Source: Nitratireductor aestuarii (GTDB lineage Bacteria; Pseudomonadota; Alphaproteobacteria; Rhizobiales; Rhizobiaceae). From it: a DNA stretch of 64,000 bases. How positions within the stretch are numbered: position 1 is the stretch's first letter; every line of letters begins with the position of its first letter. Both the position numbers and the translations under genes were made by a program. The notes under the pieces are model-generated. The model was not told the DNA's origin and did no database searches. It saw only the letters and a list, made by a program, of their open reading frames with translations. Location: the NCBI RefSeq assembly GCF_014641695.1, contig NZ_BMIF01000001.1, positions 682,001-746,000 of the forward strand, in the 5' to 3' direction. Below are positions 17,708 through 27,127 of the stretch, piece after piece.

Positions 17708-20700
17708 TTAGTTATACTCGAAGATCTGGCGGAAGATGCCGGGCGCGATGGCCGAGATCGGGTTCAGCTCGAGGCGGGGCTGATCGAACGGCCCCACGAC
17801 CTTGAATGTAATGCCGATCAGCCCACGGTCGCGGCCGTTGCCAAGGATCTGCCCGATGATCGGGATCTCGCCGAAAATGCGGTTCAAACCATAGGCCGGC
17901 ATGAAGGTGCCGGTCATGTTCGTATTGTTCTGCTTGTCGAACAGTGTTCCCTGGAAGGCAAAGCCGAGCGACGGCCCACGGATGATACCGTTGGCGATAT
18001 CGATCCGCTGATCGCCCTTGCCGAGATCCGCGAATGCCGAACCAAATTGGGCCCGCGTTACGTCAACCTTGTCGGTCTTGCCCGATTTCGAGCTTGCGGC
18101 AACCAGCGATCCAAGACGAGGCTCATTGACGACCCAGAAATCATCGATGGTGATACGGCCACGCAGTGCATTGTCATTGGGCCCGGAGAGCGTGAGCGCG
18201 AGTTTTCCACGTTCCATGTAGCGATAGAAATCGAGGAACCGGAGCACCTCGCCGGCATTCTCCGACGTCAGCCGCAGTTTGCGTTGTCCATCGTCCGTCC
18301 AGCGGTCGAAGGCGACGGAACCATAGACAGGCGTCGCACCACGGATAGTGAGTTTGTCTGGCCCGTTGCCTGCCGAATACTCGACCTCCAATTTCTCCAG
18401 CTTCACTCCGTGGAAACCGATCAGGGTGTTGAGCGTCGCGTTGACGGTGATAGGATCGCTCTCTCCGCCCTGGGTGGTCTTAACTTCCTTGCCGGTGACA
18501 AGCTTGATGACCGACCGCGCATCGAAGGAATTGCCGGTGACCGTTACGTCGTAGCCTGAACCCTTGGACTTGATGGTGGCGGAAAGCTCGTCATCCCGGT
18601 TAAACCGGACCTGATTGAACTTCGCCTGCTGCAGCCGACCTTTGGCGAGCACGATGTTGCCGGCAAGGCCAAAACTCTCGCCCTGCAGCTTGAAATCGGC
18701 GAGCTCTGTCTGACCATCCTTCTCGGTAAGGATGAACGAAGCCTTGGCCGGAATGCCGGAGCCTTTCTGCCATCCGATCCAGGGAACGCTCAGCTGCGAC
18801 TTTCCGAGATCCACGGAAATCCGACGTTCCTTCGTGCTTCCCTGTTCGTACTTGACCTGCATCGGGCCTGAGACGAGCGTCCCCAGGCCCGGGAACAGGC
18901 GTTCGCGCTGGGCGTCGGTGACTTCGAGCTCGATGTGACGTTGGCGTTGTTCCGCCTTGGATTGCCCGAGCGGCTCCAGGAGCTCCAGCTTGGCGGATAC
19001 GCCGTTCAGTTCCGCTTCTCCGGAAAGCTGGGCCCGTGTCTTGTTGAGCAACATCGTGCCCGTCGCTGCCTTGATCTCCTGCCCTTCCACGGGTCGGGCA
19101 AGTGCCAGTTGGTCGTAGGCCAGCTCGACATCCCAATTGAGTGTCTCGGCCGGAATGCCCTCGTGCAACGGCACATCCGCCGCGATATGGCCTGACACCT
19201 GACCGGAGAAATCATCCGGCTTCAGATCGAGGAAGGAAGCCCTGATCGGCTTGAGCGAGGCAAATTCCGCAACCGCTGCCGCTTCGCCCGACACATCGAT
19301 CGCAAGCTTGCCAATGCGCGGGCGCAAGTGCGCTGCCTTCAGCTCCATGGTCCCGCCGCCGGTGCGCACCACCCGTCCGCTCGGCAGATACGCGACGCCG
19401 TTGGTAAGCCCGACGAAAACGTCGGTACCCTCGAATTCCACCCATCCGTCGCTTTCGCGGACTGGCGGCAGGTCGCCCACCAGATCGAAGCGTGTCCCCT
19501 TGACGGTGAACTGGCCACTCACCTCATTGCCGGTCAACGGCACGCCGTTCCCCAGTCGCCCGGGCGGAATCATTAGTCGCAGGGAACTATCGCTGACAGT
19601 ACCGCCGAACAGATTGTCCATCACCCAGCGGCGTGCGCCTGGCGCCGAGAACCACGGCCATAACTGCTTGGCTTCAGCCGTCGGGATCTGCTCGACATCC
19701 AGTTCAAACGAAATGCCCGGTGCCTGCCCAGGGCTGAAGGTCACGGCAGCCCAGGCTGATGCGCCGCCGTTTGGCGTGCGCAGATCAATCCGGTCAGCCA
19801 CGATCTCCATCTTGGCAAGATCGACGCTGCCACTTGTGCGGGCCATGAACTGGAGGGGCTGCTCGGCTGTGTCGACGGGTGCGACAAGCGACTGCGGCAG
19901 GAGGAGATTGAAGCTGTAGGCGCCGTCGTTCTCCGCATCCGGCAACACCTCGCCCTCTAGATTGATACGGCTGCTGCCTACGGCGATTGAGGAGTTGCTG
20001 ACCGAAAAGGCTTTTTCAGTGCCACGCATGCCTACCTGCACGTCGGCCTCTTCGATTTCCACCTCATCCTTTTGAAGCGCAACTCTCAGATCACTAAGCT
20101 GGGTCTGCAGATGGAGCCAGGAGCCCTTGGGATCGGTCTCGTTTCCCTGGAGCGAAGCCCTGATGCTGCCCAGCTGCCGGAGAGCACCAATCCCGCTACC
20201 GCTTCTCTGCGTTCCATCGACCGACAGATCGATGTTCAACCCTTTGATCGCACCCTCGCCTGCGTCCCGATCGGCGACTGCACCAAACTGGATCGGGAAA
20301 CCCGCGATTGTCACCGCGCCCTCGGCCTGCAGCGTGGTCTCGCCGGAAATCCTCAGTTCAAGACTGTTCAGCTGCACCAGGTGGTCGCTCTGGTCATTCA
20401 GCAGCGAAACATTGTTGAGCGAAAGACGGGTAAGCCCGGCGCTTCCTGCGGAGGCGTAGAGGCTGTGGACACCATCGAAAATCGCTGCCTTCAGCTCATT
20501 GGCGCCGATGGTGCGGGTCTGCTGGCTGCCCTGAAAGAACGGCATGATCGCGGAGGCGGACAGTTCCGCATCCTCCATGGCCACCTGGCTGAGTTCCAGC
20601 TTTCCCCAGAAGAGCGGAATGGCCCGGATGCCGAAGCTGAGTTCATCGGCACGCGCCAAAGGTGCGCCGTCTGCCGCCCGGTTGATGGTAGCGTTCTTGA

Positions 20701-21061
20701 CCTCCAGCGCAAACAGGCTCGTGGTGCCTAGATCAAGGCTCAGCTGCCCGAGATCCACGTCGATGGGTTCGCCCGCCATGCGGGTCAGCACAAGTGCCGC
20801 CTGGTGGCGCAACCGCTCATTGCCGATCGCATCGATACCCACGACATAGATGCCGACGAGCGCTGCTGTGGTGACGAAGACCAGGAGGAATACGAGGCCC
20901 AGCAAGGAGCGCCAGATGCGGCGGCGCCAGGACCTTACAGGGGGTGACCCAACAGCCGAAGGCATACGTCCGAGAGACGCACGGTCTTTACGCCCAAAGC
21001 GAACTTTCTGGTGTTCGGTGGCGCTCTCTTCGTCTTCCTCGACCGTCAATGCCTCTTCCAC
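17708..21061 (-). CDS. Large AsmA/YhdP-like envelope protein (DUF3971 and AsmA C-terminal region)
   Basis: A 1117-residue protein with a charged cytoplasmic N terminus (about 45 residues), one membrane anchor (SLLGLVFLLVFVTTAALVGI, about 52-72) and a very long periplasmic part of repeated beta-rich segments. The C terminus (FMPAYGLNRIFGEIPIIGQ, then GITFKVVGPFDQPRLELNP) is the family's AsmA_2/YhdP ending. The family includes TamB and YhdP, implicated in moving phospholipid to the outer membrane. The start is a GTG; no ATG lies between it and the upstream in-frame stop. It is divergent from bcp. Confidence 0.82.
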   Translation of the reverse strand: MEEALTVEEDEESATEHQKVRFGRKDRASLGRMPSAVGSPPVRSWRRRIWRSLLGLVFLLVFVTTAALVGIYVVGIDAIGNERLRHQAALVLTRMAGEPIDVDLGQLSLDLGTTSLFALEVKNATINRAADGAPLARADELSFGIRAIPLFWGKLELSQVAMEDAELSASAIMPFFQGSQQTRTIGANELKAAIFDGVHSLYASAGSAGLTRLSLNNVSLLNDQSDHLVQLNSLELRISGETTLQAEGAVTIAGFPIQFGAVADRDAGEGAIKGLNIDLSVDGTQRSGSGIGALRQLGSIRASLQGNETDPKGSWLHLQTQLSDLRVALQKDEVEIEEADVQVGMRGTEKAFSVSNSSIAVGSSRINLEGEVLPDAENDGAYSFNLLLPQSLVAPVDTAEQPLQFMARTSGSVDLAKMEIVADRIDLRTPNGGASAWAAVTFSPGQAPGISFELDVEQIPTAEAKQLWPWFSAPGARRWVMDNLFGGTVSDSSLRLMIPPGRLGNGVPLTGNEVSGQFTVKGTRFDLVGDLPPVRESDGWVEFEGTDVFVGLTNGVAYLPSGRVVRTGGGTMELKAAHLRPRIGKLAIDVSGEAAAVAEFASLKPIRASFLDLKPDDFSGQVSGHIAADVPLHEGIPAETLNWDVELAYDQLALARPVEGQEIKAATGTMLLNKTRAQLSGEAELNGVSAKLELLEPLGQSKAEQRQRHIELEVTDAQRERLFPGLGTLVSGPMQVKYEQGSTKERRISVDLGKSQLSVPWIGWQKGSGIPAKASFILTEKDGQTELADFKLQGESFGLAGNIVLAKGRLQQAKFNQVRFNRDDELSATIKSKGSGYDVTVTGNSFDARSVIKLVTGKEVKTTQGGESDPITVNATLNTLIGFHGVKLEKLEVEYSAGNGPDKLTIRGATPVYGSVAFDRWTDDGQRKLRLTSENAGEVLRFLDFYRYMERGKLALTLSGPNDNALRGRITIDDFWVVNEPRLGSLVAASSKSGKTDKVDVTRAQFGSAFADLGKGDQRIDIANGIIRGPSLGFAFQGTLFDKQNNTNMTGTFMPAYGLNRIFGEIPIIGQILGNGRDRGLIGITFKVVGPFDQPRLELNPISAIAPGIFRQIFEYN

Positions 21062-21176
21062 GTGGTTGGACGAATCCGCCCATTGATTATAGGTATGAGT
21101 ATCCTACAGAAACAAAGCAAATGTCTTGCCTGTCCGGGAGCCGCACAGGCCTATTTCAAGAAAGAGAGGTAAGAAA

Positions 21177-21656
21177 ATGGCAGTACCAGAGAAAGGCGCC
21201 CTCGCTCCGGATTTCGAACTGCCGCGGGACGGTGGTGGGAGCGTCCGCCTTTCAAGCCTGCGTGGCAAGCCGGTCGTCCTCTATTTCTATCCAAAGGACG
21301 ATACATCCGGCTGCACGGTGGAGGCCGTCGACTTCTCCACAAGGAAGCCCGACTTCGAGGCGCTTGGTGCGACGATCCTCGGCGTATCACCGGATTCTGT
21401 GAAGAAGCACGACAAGTTCAAGTGCAAGCATGAGCTGACGATCGATCTTCTGTCCGACACCGAGAAGGAGGTTATCCAGGCCTATGGTCTCTGGGTCGAA
21501 AAGAGCATGTACGGCCGCAAATACATGGGTGTCGAGCGCAGCACGTTCTTGATCGATGCCGAAGGTGTGATCGCAGAAGCCTGGGTCAAGGTAAAAATCC
21601 CCGGCCATGTAGACGCCGTGCTGGAGTCCTTGAAGAAGCTGGTCCAGCCCGCCTGA
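21177..21656 (+). CDS. bcp: Thioredoxin-dependent peroxiredoxin (Bcp/PrxQ)
   Basis: A 159-residue peroxidase that reduces hydroperoxides. The peroxidatic cysteine is in DDTSGCTVEAVDF. The resolving cysteine found five residues later in the Escherichia coli type is replaced by Val, so the enzyme is 1-Cys or uses another cysteine such as that in KFKCKHEL (about residue 80). AGAGAGGT stands eight bases before ATG 21177; the frame's earlier start at 21126 lacks such a site. It is 62 bases upstream of the M23 peptidase gene on the same strand. Confidence 0.92.
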   Translation: MAVPEKGALAPDFELPRDGGGSVRLSSLRGKPVVLYFYPKDDTSGCTVEAVDFSTRKPDFEALGATILGVSPDSVKKHDKFKCKHELTIDLLSDTEKEVIQAYGLWVEKSMYGRKYMGVERSTFLIDAEGVIAEAWVKVKIPGHVDAVLESLKKLVQPA

Positions 21657-21718
21657 ACAGCAATTGTTAACCATAATCGCTTTTAATCGGCTAATTGACC
21701 GAACGATGGTTTTTAGCC

Positions 21719-22996
21719 GTGAGCGATGCCCGCGACCACAGTGCCAGGAGGACAAACCCTCCCCTGCTGATCATCCTCGCAAGGGGTGAGAAGGTTCGGC
21801 ACATCAGACTGCGGCCACTGGCAGCTTACAGCCTGGCCGTGGTGCTGGCGGTGGGTACCGTGGCTCACATCGGCTCCGCCACCTACCTGGCCCTGCGGGA
21901 CGGCCTTCTCACCACCGCCGCTGCGCCAAGCATCTATGCGTTCGAAGACCGGATTGCCTCGCTTCGCGCCCAGATCACCGAGATCGGCACTGAGGCGGCT
22001 ATGGAACAGCGGGATGTCCATCGCAAGGTAACCGAGCTGATCGAAAAGCAGGAGCTTCTGGCGCAGCGCCAGGATCGGCTGGAGCCGCTCCTCGGTAGAT
22101 CAGGGCGGGTTGAGCCGCCCGCAGCAGCAAAGCCGAGCCCACCCACGCCGACGCCACGGCCCGACCGGCTCCAGATCCGGACGTCTGACGCGCGGTCGCA
22201 ACCGGTCAGCGCCTCGGCTTACGCACCCAGTTCCAGACTGGACATCCCGTGGCCGCTCCAATCAGACACACAAGAGCTCCGGTTGGGACCGCCGGATCAA
22301 CCAGAGATGCCCGATGCGGGTAAGGATCCATCACTCGAGCATTCGTTACTCGAGGTCGAGAACCGTCAGCTGGCGCAGATCGAGACCCTGACCAATCAGG
22401 TGTATCTGACGACCGAGACGATCGAGGACGTTCTTGAACTTGCGGGTGTGACCAGGAAGAACACTTTGAGCGAAGGCGGGCCCTTCGTCGAATTTACGGA
22501 AACGGCAGGCTTCAACGACAGGTTGCGGGAACTGGACGAAGCCCTTGATCGCCTTGACGAAGTCAAACTGCTTGTTCAGCGGATCCCGATCATCAATCCT
22601 TTGCCGGGCGCAAAGATCACCAGCCGCTTCGGCAGCCGCAAAGATCCATTCAGGCACCAGGTGGCGTACCACGCGGGTCTAGACTTCCGCGCCCGCAAGG
22701 GCGACCTCATCCGCGCCACCAGCGCGGGCCGTGTGATCAAGGCTGGTTGGTACGGCGGCTATGGGCGCATGGTCGAAGTGGATCACGGTGGTGGCCTCAC
22801 CACCCGTTATGCCCATCTCCACGAGATCCTGGTGGACGTCGGCGACAGCGTCGTTACCGCGGCACCCATAGCCCGTGCCGGCAACAGCGGACGCTCAACC
22901 GGGCCACATCTTCACTACGAAGTGCGCCGCAATGGCGAAGCGCTCAATCCCCTGAAGTTCATCCAGGCCGGACGGCAACTCGCCAAACTTCTTTAG
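21719..22996 (+). CDS. Membrane-anchored M23 (LytM) peptidoglycan endopeptidase
   Basis: About 425 residues: a short cytoplasmic start, one transmembrane segment (LAAYSLAVVLAVGTVAHIGS), a periplasmic coiled-coil and linker region, and a C-terminal M23 domain. The zinc ligands look intact: His and Asp in YHAGLDFRA, the HLH of RYAHLHEI, and GPHLHYEVRR. It should therefore be a working DD-endopeptidase, unlike the degenerate NlpD-like protein at 33352. RgsM-type polar-growth hydrolases of Rhizobiales share this layout; identity is not proven. The start is unsure: GTG 21719 or TTG 21695, neither with a strong ribosome site. Confidence 0.85.
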   Translation: MSDARDHSARRTNPPLLIILARGEKVRHIRLRPLAAYSLAVVLAVGTVAHIGSATYLALRDGLLTTAAAPSIYAFEDRIASLRAQITEIGTEAAMEQRDVHRKVTELIEKQELLAQRQDRLEPLLGRSGRVEPPAAAKPSPPTPTPRPDRLQIRTSDARSQPVSASAYAPSSRLDIPWPLQSDTQELRLGPPDQPEMPDAGKDPSLEHSLLEVENRQLAQIETLTNQVYLTTETIEDVLELAGVTRKNTLSEGGPFVEFTETAGFNDRLRELDEALDRLDEVKLLVQRIPIINPLPGAKITSRFGSRKDPFRHQVAYHAGLDFRARKGDLIRATSAGRVIKAGWYGGYGRMVEVDHGGGLTTRYAHLHEILVDVGDSVVTAAPIARAGNSGRSTGPHLHYEVRRNGEALNPLKFIQAGRQLAKLL

Positions 22997-23014
22997 TTTC
23001 CGAGTGACCTAAAC

Positions 23015-23048
23015 AAAAAAGCCGCCGGCGAATGCCAGCGGCCCTTTT
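23015..23048. terminator. Bidirectional terminator between the M23 peptidase gene and tig
   Basis: On the minus strand, GCCGCTGGC and GCCGGCGGC arms (one G-T pair, loop ATTC) are followed by six T residues. On the plus strand the same hairpin is followed by CCTTTT. Confidence 0.85.
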
Positions 23049-23067
23049 GAAAAGATGGGAAGGAGGA

Positions 23068-24519
23068 TTACTCCTCGGAGGCCTTCTCTTCAGCCTTTTC
23101 CTCAGCCTTCTTGGAAGCCTTCTTCTTGGCCGGAGCCTTCTTTGCAGGCTTTTCCTTGGCAGCAGCTTCGGTCGTCTCTTCCTCGTCCTCAGCCAGCAGC
23201 TCTTCGCGGCTCACCTTGTTGTCGGTGACATCGATCTTCGTGAGCAGATGGTCAACGACCTTCTCCTCGTAGAGCGGTGCGCGAACGCTTGCGAGAGCCT
23301 GCGGATTCTGACGGTAGAACTCGAAGACCTGCTGCTGCTGGTCAGCCGGGAAGCGGCGGATCGTGTCGAACAGAGCGCGCTGCATCTCTTCTTCAGAGAT
23401 CTGCACGCCGGCTTCCTCACCGATCTGCGCGAGCACGAGACCGAGGCGGACGCGGCGCTCAGCAAGACCCTGGTACTCTTCGCGGGCAGCCTCTTCCGTG
23501 GTGTCTTCGTCTTCGAAGGTACGGCCAGCCTGCTCCAGCTCACGGGTGACCTGGGTCCAGATGTTGTTGAACTCAGCCTCTACGAGCTTGGACGGAGCCT
23601 CGAACTTGTAGGCAGCGTCGAGAGCGTCGAGCAGCTGGCGCTTTGCCTTCTGGCGGGTAACCGAACCAAACTGGTTTTCGAGCTGGCTGCGGATGATCTC
23701 GCGCAGCTTCTCAGCGGACTCAAGGCCAAGCTTCTCGGCCAGAGCGTCGTTGATCTCGATCTCTTCGCCGGCCGACACCTTCTTCACGGTGACGTCGAAC
23801 TCGGTTTCCTTGCCGGCAAGGTGCGTAGCCGCATAGCTCTCCGGGAAGGTGATCTTGAAGGTCTTCTTGTCGCCGGCCTTGAGGCCAATGAGCTGCTCTT
23901 CAAAGCCGGGGATGAACTGGCCATGGCCGATCACCACGTCGGAATCTTCGGCAGCACCGCCTTCGAAGGGCTCGCCGTCGAGCTTGCCGAGGTAGTCGAG
24001 CGTGACCTTGTCGCCGTTCTCCGCAGCACCATCCTTCTCGGCATAGGTGCGGGTGGAGTCAGCAACGCGCTTGACCTGCTCGTCGATTTCTTCATCCGTC
24101 ACGTCATAGACCTGGCGGGTGATCTTGATGTTGGAGAAGTCCTGCAGCTCGATGGCCGGGATGACTTCGTAGGAAAGAGAGAATTCAAAGTCGGCGCCGC
24201 CGGCCAGAATCTTCTCGGCTTCCTGCTCGTCCTCAGTCATCTTGACTTCAGGCTGCATGGCAGCCTTTTCACCGCGCTCGGTGATGATGTCGCGCGTCGA
24301 GTTCGACAGGATCTCGTTCACGATCTCGGCCATGAGGGACTTGCCGTACATGCGGCGAAGGTGCTGAAGCGGCACCTTTCCCGGACGGAAGCCCTTGAGG
24401 CGAACCTTCGTGGAAGCATCCTGCAGCCGCTCTACCAGGCGGTTTTCCATGTCCTGAGCGGGCACGACCACCTTGATCTCGCGCTTCAGGCCGGAATTGA
24501 GAATCTCGCTTACCTGCAT
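23068..24519 (-). CDS. tig: Trigger factor
   Basis: A 483-residue ribosome-bound chaperone and peptidyl-prolyl isomerase. The ribosome-binding signature GFRPGKVP is near residue 43, the FKBP domain spans about 155-240 ([18 protein letters not shown]), and a helical chaperone domain follows. The last 45 residues are a simple Lys/Glu/Ala tail ([16 protein letters not shown]) common in Rhizobiales. ATG 24519, with AAAGGT seven bases upstream, is preferred over the TTG three bases earlier. Confidence 0.95.
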   Translation of the reverse strand: MQVSEILNSGLKREIKVVVPAQDMENRLVERLQDASTKVRLKGFRPGKVPLQHLRRMYGKSLMAEIVNEILSNSTRDIITERGEKAAMQPEVKMTEDEQEAEKILAGGADFEFSLSYEVIPAIELQDFSNIKITRQVYDVTDEEIDEQVKRVADSTRTYAEKDGAAENGDKVTLDYLGKLDGEPFEGGAAEDSDVVIGHGQFIPGFEEQLIGLKAGDKKTFKITFPESYAATHLAGKETEFDVTVKKVSAGEEIEINDALAEKLGLESAEKLREIIRSQLENQFGSVTRQKAKRQLLDALDAAYKFEAPSKLVEAEFNNIWTQVTRELEQAGRTFEDEDTTEEAAREEYQGLAERRVRLGLVLAQIGEEAGVQISEEEMQRALFDTIRRFPADQQQQVFEFYRQNPQALASVRAPLYEEKVVDHLLTKIDVTDNKVSREELLAEDEEETTEAAAKEKPAKKAPAKKKASKKAEEKAEEKASEE

Positions 24520-24818
24520 CAATCAAACCTTTTATGTTTCATGCGCCGCTCTTAACGGCTACCTTACCGTCCAGCCTTGCCGAAGAACACTCAGGGCGGC
24601 TTTTCGCGGATAAAGGGACCGAATCCCCTGGCTCACGCCATGGATCCAGAAATTCGATACTACCTAGTCCGCTTCCCTTAATGTTGCAAAGGGGTTTGCC
24701 ACTCCTTCTAGAACCTAGGCGTGGTTTTCCAGAACCGCGACCATATGTTCAAACACGAGTTGAGTGGTTAAATGAGAGCTTGCAAACACGCAAGACTTAT
24801 CTTAGGGACGACGGCGTT
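24520..24818. other. Intergenic region between tig and tRNA-Leu
   Basis: About 300 bases holding the divergent promoters of tig (minus) and the tRNA gene (plus). No convincing promoter hexamers, coding frame or strong hairpin stand out. Confidence 0.5.
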
Positions 24819-24903
24819 GCGGGTGTGGCGAAATTGGCAGACGCACCAGATTTAGGTTCTGGCGCCGAGAGGCGTGGGGGTTCAAGTCCCTCCACCCGCA
24901 CCA
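24819..24903 (+). tRNA. tRNA-Leu (anticodon UAG)
   Basis: Acceptor arms GCGGGTG and CACCCGC pair fully. The anticodon stem CCAGA/TCTGG encloses the loop TTTAGGT with anticodon TAG, reading CUA. A long variable arm (GCGCCGAGAGGCGT region), a T arm with GTTCAAGTC and an encoded CCA at 24901-24903 complete an 85-base class II tRNA. Confidence 0.97.
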
Positions 24904-25239
24904 CTTTCATTGGACAAGGTTGCATCACCGTCCACCGCTAGAGCGGCTTCTTGCGCTGTCCGCTCTTCTTCAAAGCTGCTCATCATCATCCTTCGCCATT
25001 GCCGGCTAACAGCCGCCATTCGTGCAGACTGATGGATCTGCCCGATTTTTGCGCATGCTCCTTTAGTGACGATTCCCGGAGCTTCCCGGATCAGCAAGCC
25101 TTGCTGCGTAGGCGGGGCGTTTATGTTGCAATGCACAAAACGCAATGCTGTCATGCACCATTGTTGCTTCAAAAATGAGCAGGTCGTGATTATTTACGCG
25201 GCAACAAAGCGACGAACAAATGAACAAGTGAGCACGACG
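24904..25239 (+). promoter_or_regulatory. 336-base region carrying the DUF1127 promoter
   Basis: The first 220 bases show nothing clear. Then TTGCTT (25164-25169) and GATTAT (25188-25193), 18 bases apart, make a plausible promoter with a start near 25200. Just upstream lie repeated GCAATGC (25128-25134 and 25142-25148) and ATGCAC (25131-25136 and 25153-25158), the latter 22 bases apart. These fall about 40-70 bases before the predicted start, the usual place for an activator. Confidence 0.45.
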
Positions 25240-25383
25240 ATGAGCCTGATCCAGAACATTCGCAATTGGCGCCGTTACCGCGAGACCGTCAACGAGCTGA
25301 GCCGTCTTTCGAACCGTGAGCTTAGCGATCTCGGCCTGGCACGCAGCGACATCCCTTACGTTGCCCGTAAGGCCTCGTTCTAA
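25240..25383 (+). CDS. DUF1127 small protein (CcaF1/YjiS-like)
   Basis: A 47-residue basic protein with the DUF1127 core: IQNIRNWRRYRETVNELSRL, then LSNRELSDLGLARSDI. Members bind RNA or affect RNA turnover in Rhodobacter and Agrobacterium. ATG 25240 is taken as the start; an in-frame GTG at 25228 is possible. It is followed at once by three hairpins with CCUCC-rich loops, the arrangement known from the Rhodobacter ccaF1-ccsR transcript. Confidence 0.9.
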   Translation: MSLIQNIRNWRRYRETVNELSRLSNRELSDLGLARSDIPYVARKASF

Positions 25384-25407
25384 GAACGCAAAGAATTACA
25401 TAGATTT

Positions 25408-25535
25408 CGTCGAGTTCTCCTCCTCCTCCCATACTCGACGGATAAGACCGGCCCACTCCTCCTCCCCTCCCAAAAGGGCCGGTCATCAAAAACGGCACTC
25501 GCTGGCTCCTCCTCCCCCAGCGAGTGCTGTTTTTT
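25408..25535 (+). ncRNA. CcsR/cuckoo-type small RNA region: three hairpins with CCUCCUCCC loops
   Basis: Three tandem stem-loops follow the DUF1127 stop. The first is 25408-25440 (arms CGTCGAGT/ACTCGACG), the second 25446-25484 (GACCGGCCC/GGGCCGGTC) and the third 25495-25527 (11-base arms GCACTCGCTGG/CCAGCGAGTGC). Each loop contains CTCCTCCTCCC, an anti-Shine-Dalgarno-like sequence. The third hairpin ends in six T residues and so also terminates the transcript. In Rhodobacter such RNAs are cut from the DUF1127 mRNA under stress; processing here is inferred. Confidence 0.85.
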
Positions 25536-25655
25536 ATGGGCACAGGAACCCCTCTCGTCCTGACACCTCTACGGCATCATCATCTTCGATGATCCGGCGG
25601 TGAGGAAGCTACAGTTTGCGTTGCATTTGCGGGCAGTTCCTCCTATTTCCAACGC

Positions 25656-27062
25656 ATGACACACAAACCCATTCACGTTATCGGCGGCGGTCTCGCCGGC
25701 TCTGAAGCTGCCTGGCAGATTGCCCAGGCTGGCGTCCCCGTTATCGTTCATGAAATGCGCCCGGTACGCGGTACCGAAGCACACAAGACCGAGAAGCTGG
25801 CGGAACTCGTCTGCTCCAACTCCTTCCGGTCTGATGACGCGGCCAACAATGCCGTGGGCCTGCTTCACGCCGAGATGCGCCTTGCCGGATCGGTCATCAT
25901 GCGCTCCGGCGATGCGAACCAGGTACCAGCAGGCGGCGCTCTCGCCGTAGACCGCGAAGGGTTCTCCGACGCAGTCACGGCCGCGCTTGCCGCGCATCCT
26001 CTGATCACGATAGAGCGCGAGGAAATCACCGGCCTGCCGCCTGAGGATTGGGATCTCGCCATTATCGCGACCGGCCCCTTGACGGCGCCGTCGCTCGCCG
26101 AGGCAATCCGGGCCGAAACTGGCGAGGAAGCGCTGGCCTTCTTCGACGCCATTGCGCCGATCGTTTATTTTGACTCGATCGACATGGACATCTGCTGGTT
26201 CCAGTCCCGCTACGACAAGGTCGGGCCCGGCGGAACGGGCAAGGACTACATCAACTGCCCGATGACGAAGGAGCAGTATGACGCCTTCGTCCACGGGCTC
26301 ATCGAAGGCGACAAGACCGGTTTCCGTGAATGGGAAGGTACGCCCTATTTCGACGGCTGCCTGCCGATCGAGGTCATGGCGGAACGCGGCCACGAGACGC
26401 TGCGTCACGGGCCGATGAAGCCTATGGGCTTGACCAACGCGCACAACCCGACCGTGAAGCCCTACGCCGTCGTCCAGCTCCGCCAGGACAATGCGCTCGG
26501 CACACTCTACAATATGGTCGGCTTCCAGACGAAGCTGAAGTATGCCGAGCAGACCCGCATCTTCAAGATGATCCCCGGGCTGGAAAATGCTGAGTTTGCC
26601 CGCCTGGGCGGCCTGCACCGCAACACCTATATCAACTCGCCTGCGCTCCTCGACGGAACGCTGCAGTTGAAGTCTCGCCCGGGCCTGCGCTTTGCCGGCC
26701 AGATTACCGGCTGCGAAGGCTACGTGGAGAGTGCTGCCATGGGCCTTATGGCCGGCCGTTTTGCCGCTGCCCAGCGTCTTGGCATCGACCTGACGCCGCC
26801 GCCAGTGACGACCGCCTTCGGCGCCCTGATCAACCACATCACCGGGGGACACATCCTGACGGATGAGGAGCCGGGTAAGCGCTCGTTCCAGCCGATGAAC
26901 ATCAACTTCGGTCTGTTTCCGCCGATCGAGATCCCGAGAACGGAAGGCAAGCGTCTACGCGGCAAGGAAAAGACGATTGCCAAGAAGCAGGCAACCTCAG
27001 CCCGCGCGCTTGCCGATTGCAGGGCATGGCTCGGCCTGCCTCAGGCTGCTGCGGCTGAGTAA
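25656..27062 (+). CDS. trmFO: TrmFO, folate-dependent tRNA U54 methyltransferase
   Basis: A 468-residue FAD- and methylene-THF-dependent enzyme that makes ribothymidine 54 in tRNA. The dinucleotide-binding start [14 protein letters not shown] is followed by the TrmFO/GidA family block [19 protein letters not shown] and by [31 protein letters not shown] and NITGGHI-like wording ([14 protein letters not shown]). Length and order fit TrmFO rather than the longer MnmG. It is 120 bases after the CcsR-like terminator. Confidence 0.95.
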   Translation: MTHKPIHVIGGGLAGSEAAWQIAQAGVPVIVHEMRPVRGTEAHKTEKLAELVCSNSFRSDDAANNAVGLLHAEMRLAGSVIMRSGDANQVPAGGALAVDREGFSDAVTAALAAHPLITIEREEITGLPPEDWDLAIIATGPLTAPSLAEAIRAETGEEALAFFDAIAPIVYFDSIDMDICWFQSRYDKVGPGGTGKDYINCPMTKEQYDAFVHGLIEGDKTGFREWEGTPYFDGCLPIEVMAERGHETLRHGPMKPMGLTNAHNPTVKPYAVVQLRQDNALGTLYNMVGFQTKLKYAEQTRIFKMIPGLENAEFARLGGLHRNTYINSPALLDGTLQLKSRPGLRFAGQITGCEGYVESAAMGLMAGRFAAAQRLGIDLTPPPVTTAFGALINHITGGHILTDEEPGKRSFQPMNINFGLFPPIEIPRTEGKRLRGKEKTIAKKQATSARALADCRAWLGLPQAAAAE

Positions 27063-27075
27063 GCCCGAAAACAAA

Positions 27076-27110
27076 GAAGCCGGATCATTGATTGGTCCGG
27101 CTTCACTTTT
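27076..27110. terminator. Bidirectional terminator between trmFO and the minus-strand operon
   Basis: GAAGCCGGA and TCCGGCTTC arms with an 11-base loop; T-rich tracts follow on both sides. Confidence 0.75.
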
Positions 27111-27127
27111 GCGACCATCACGAATTT

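Noticed and set aside
23032-24555. 507-codon frame on the plus strand opposite tig
   Set aside because: It mirrors trigger factor, which has full family motifs; long antisense frames are common at this GC content.
24534-24941. 135-codon frame running through the tRNA-Leu gene
   Set aside because: It overlaps a complete tRNA and has no protein features.
25569-26852. 427-codon frame opposite trmFO
   Set aside because: Shadow of trmFO; its product resembles no family and starts inside another gene.
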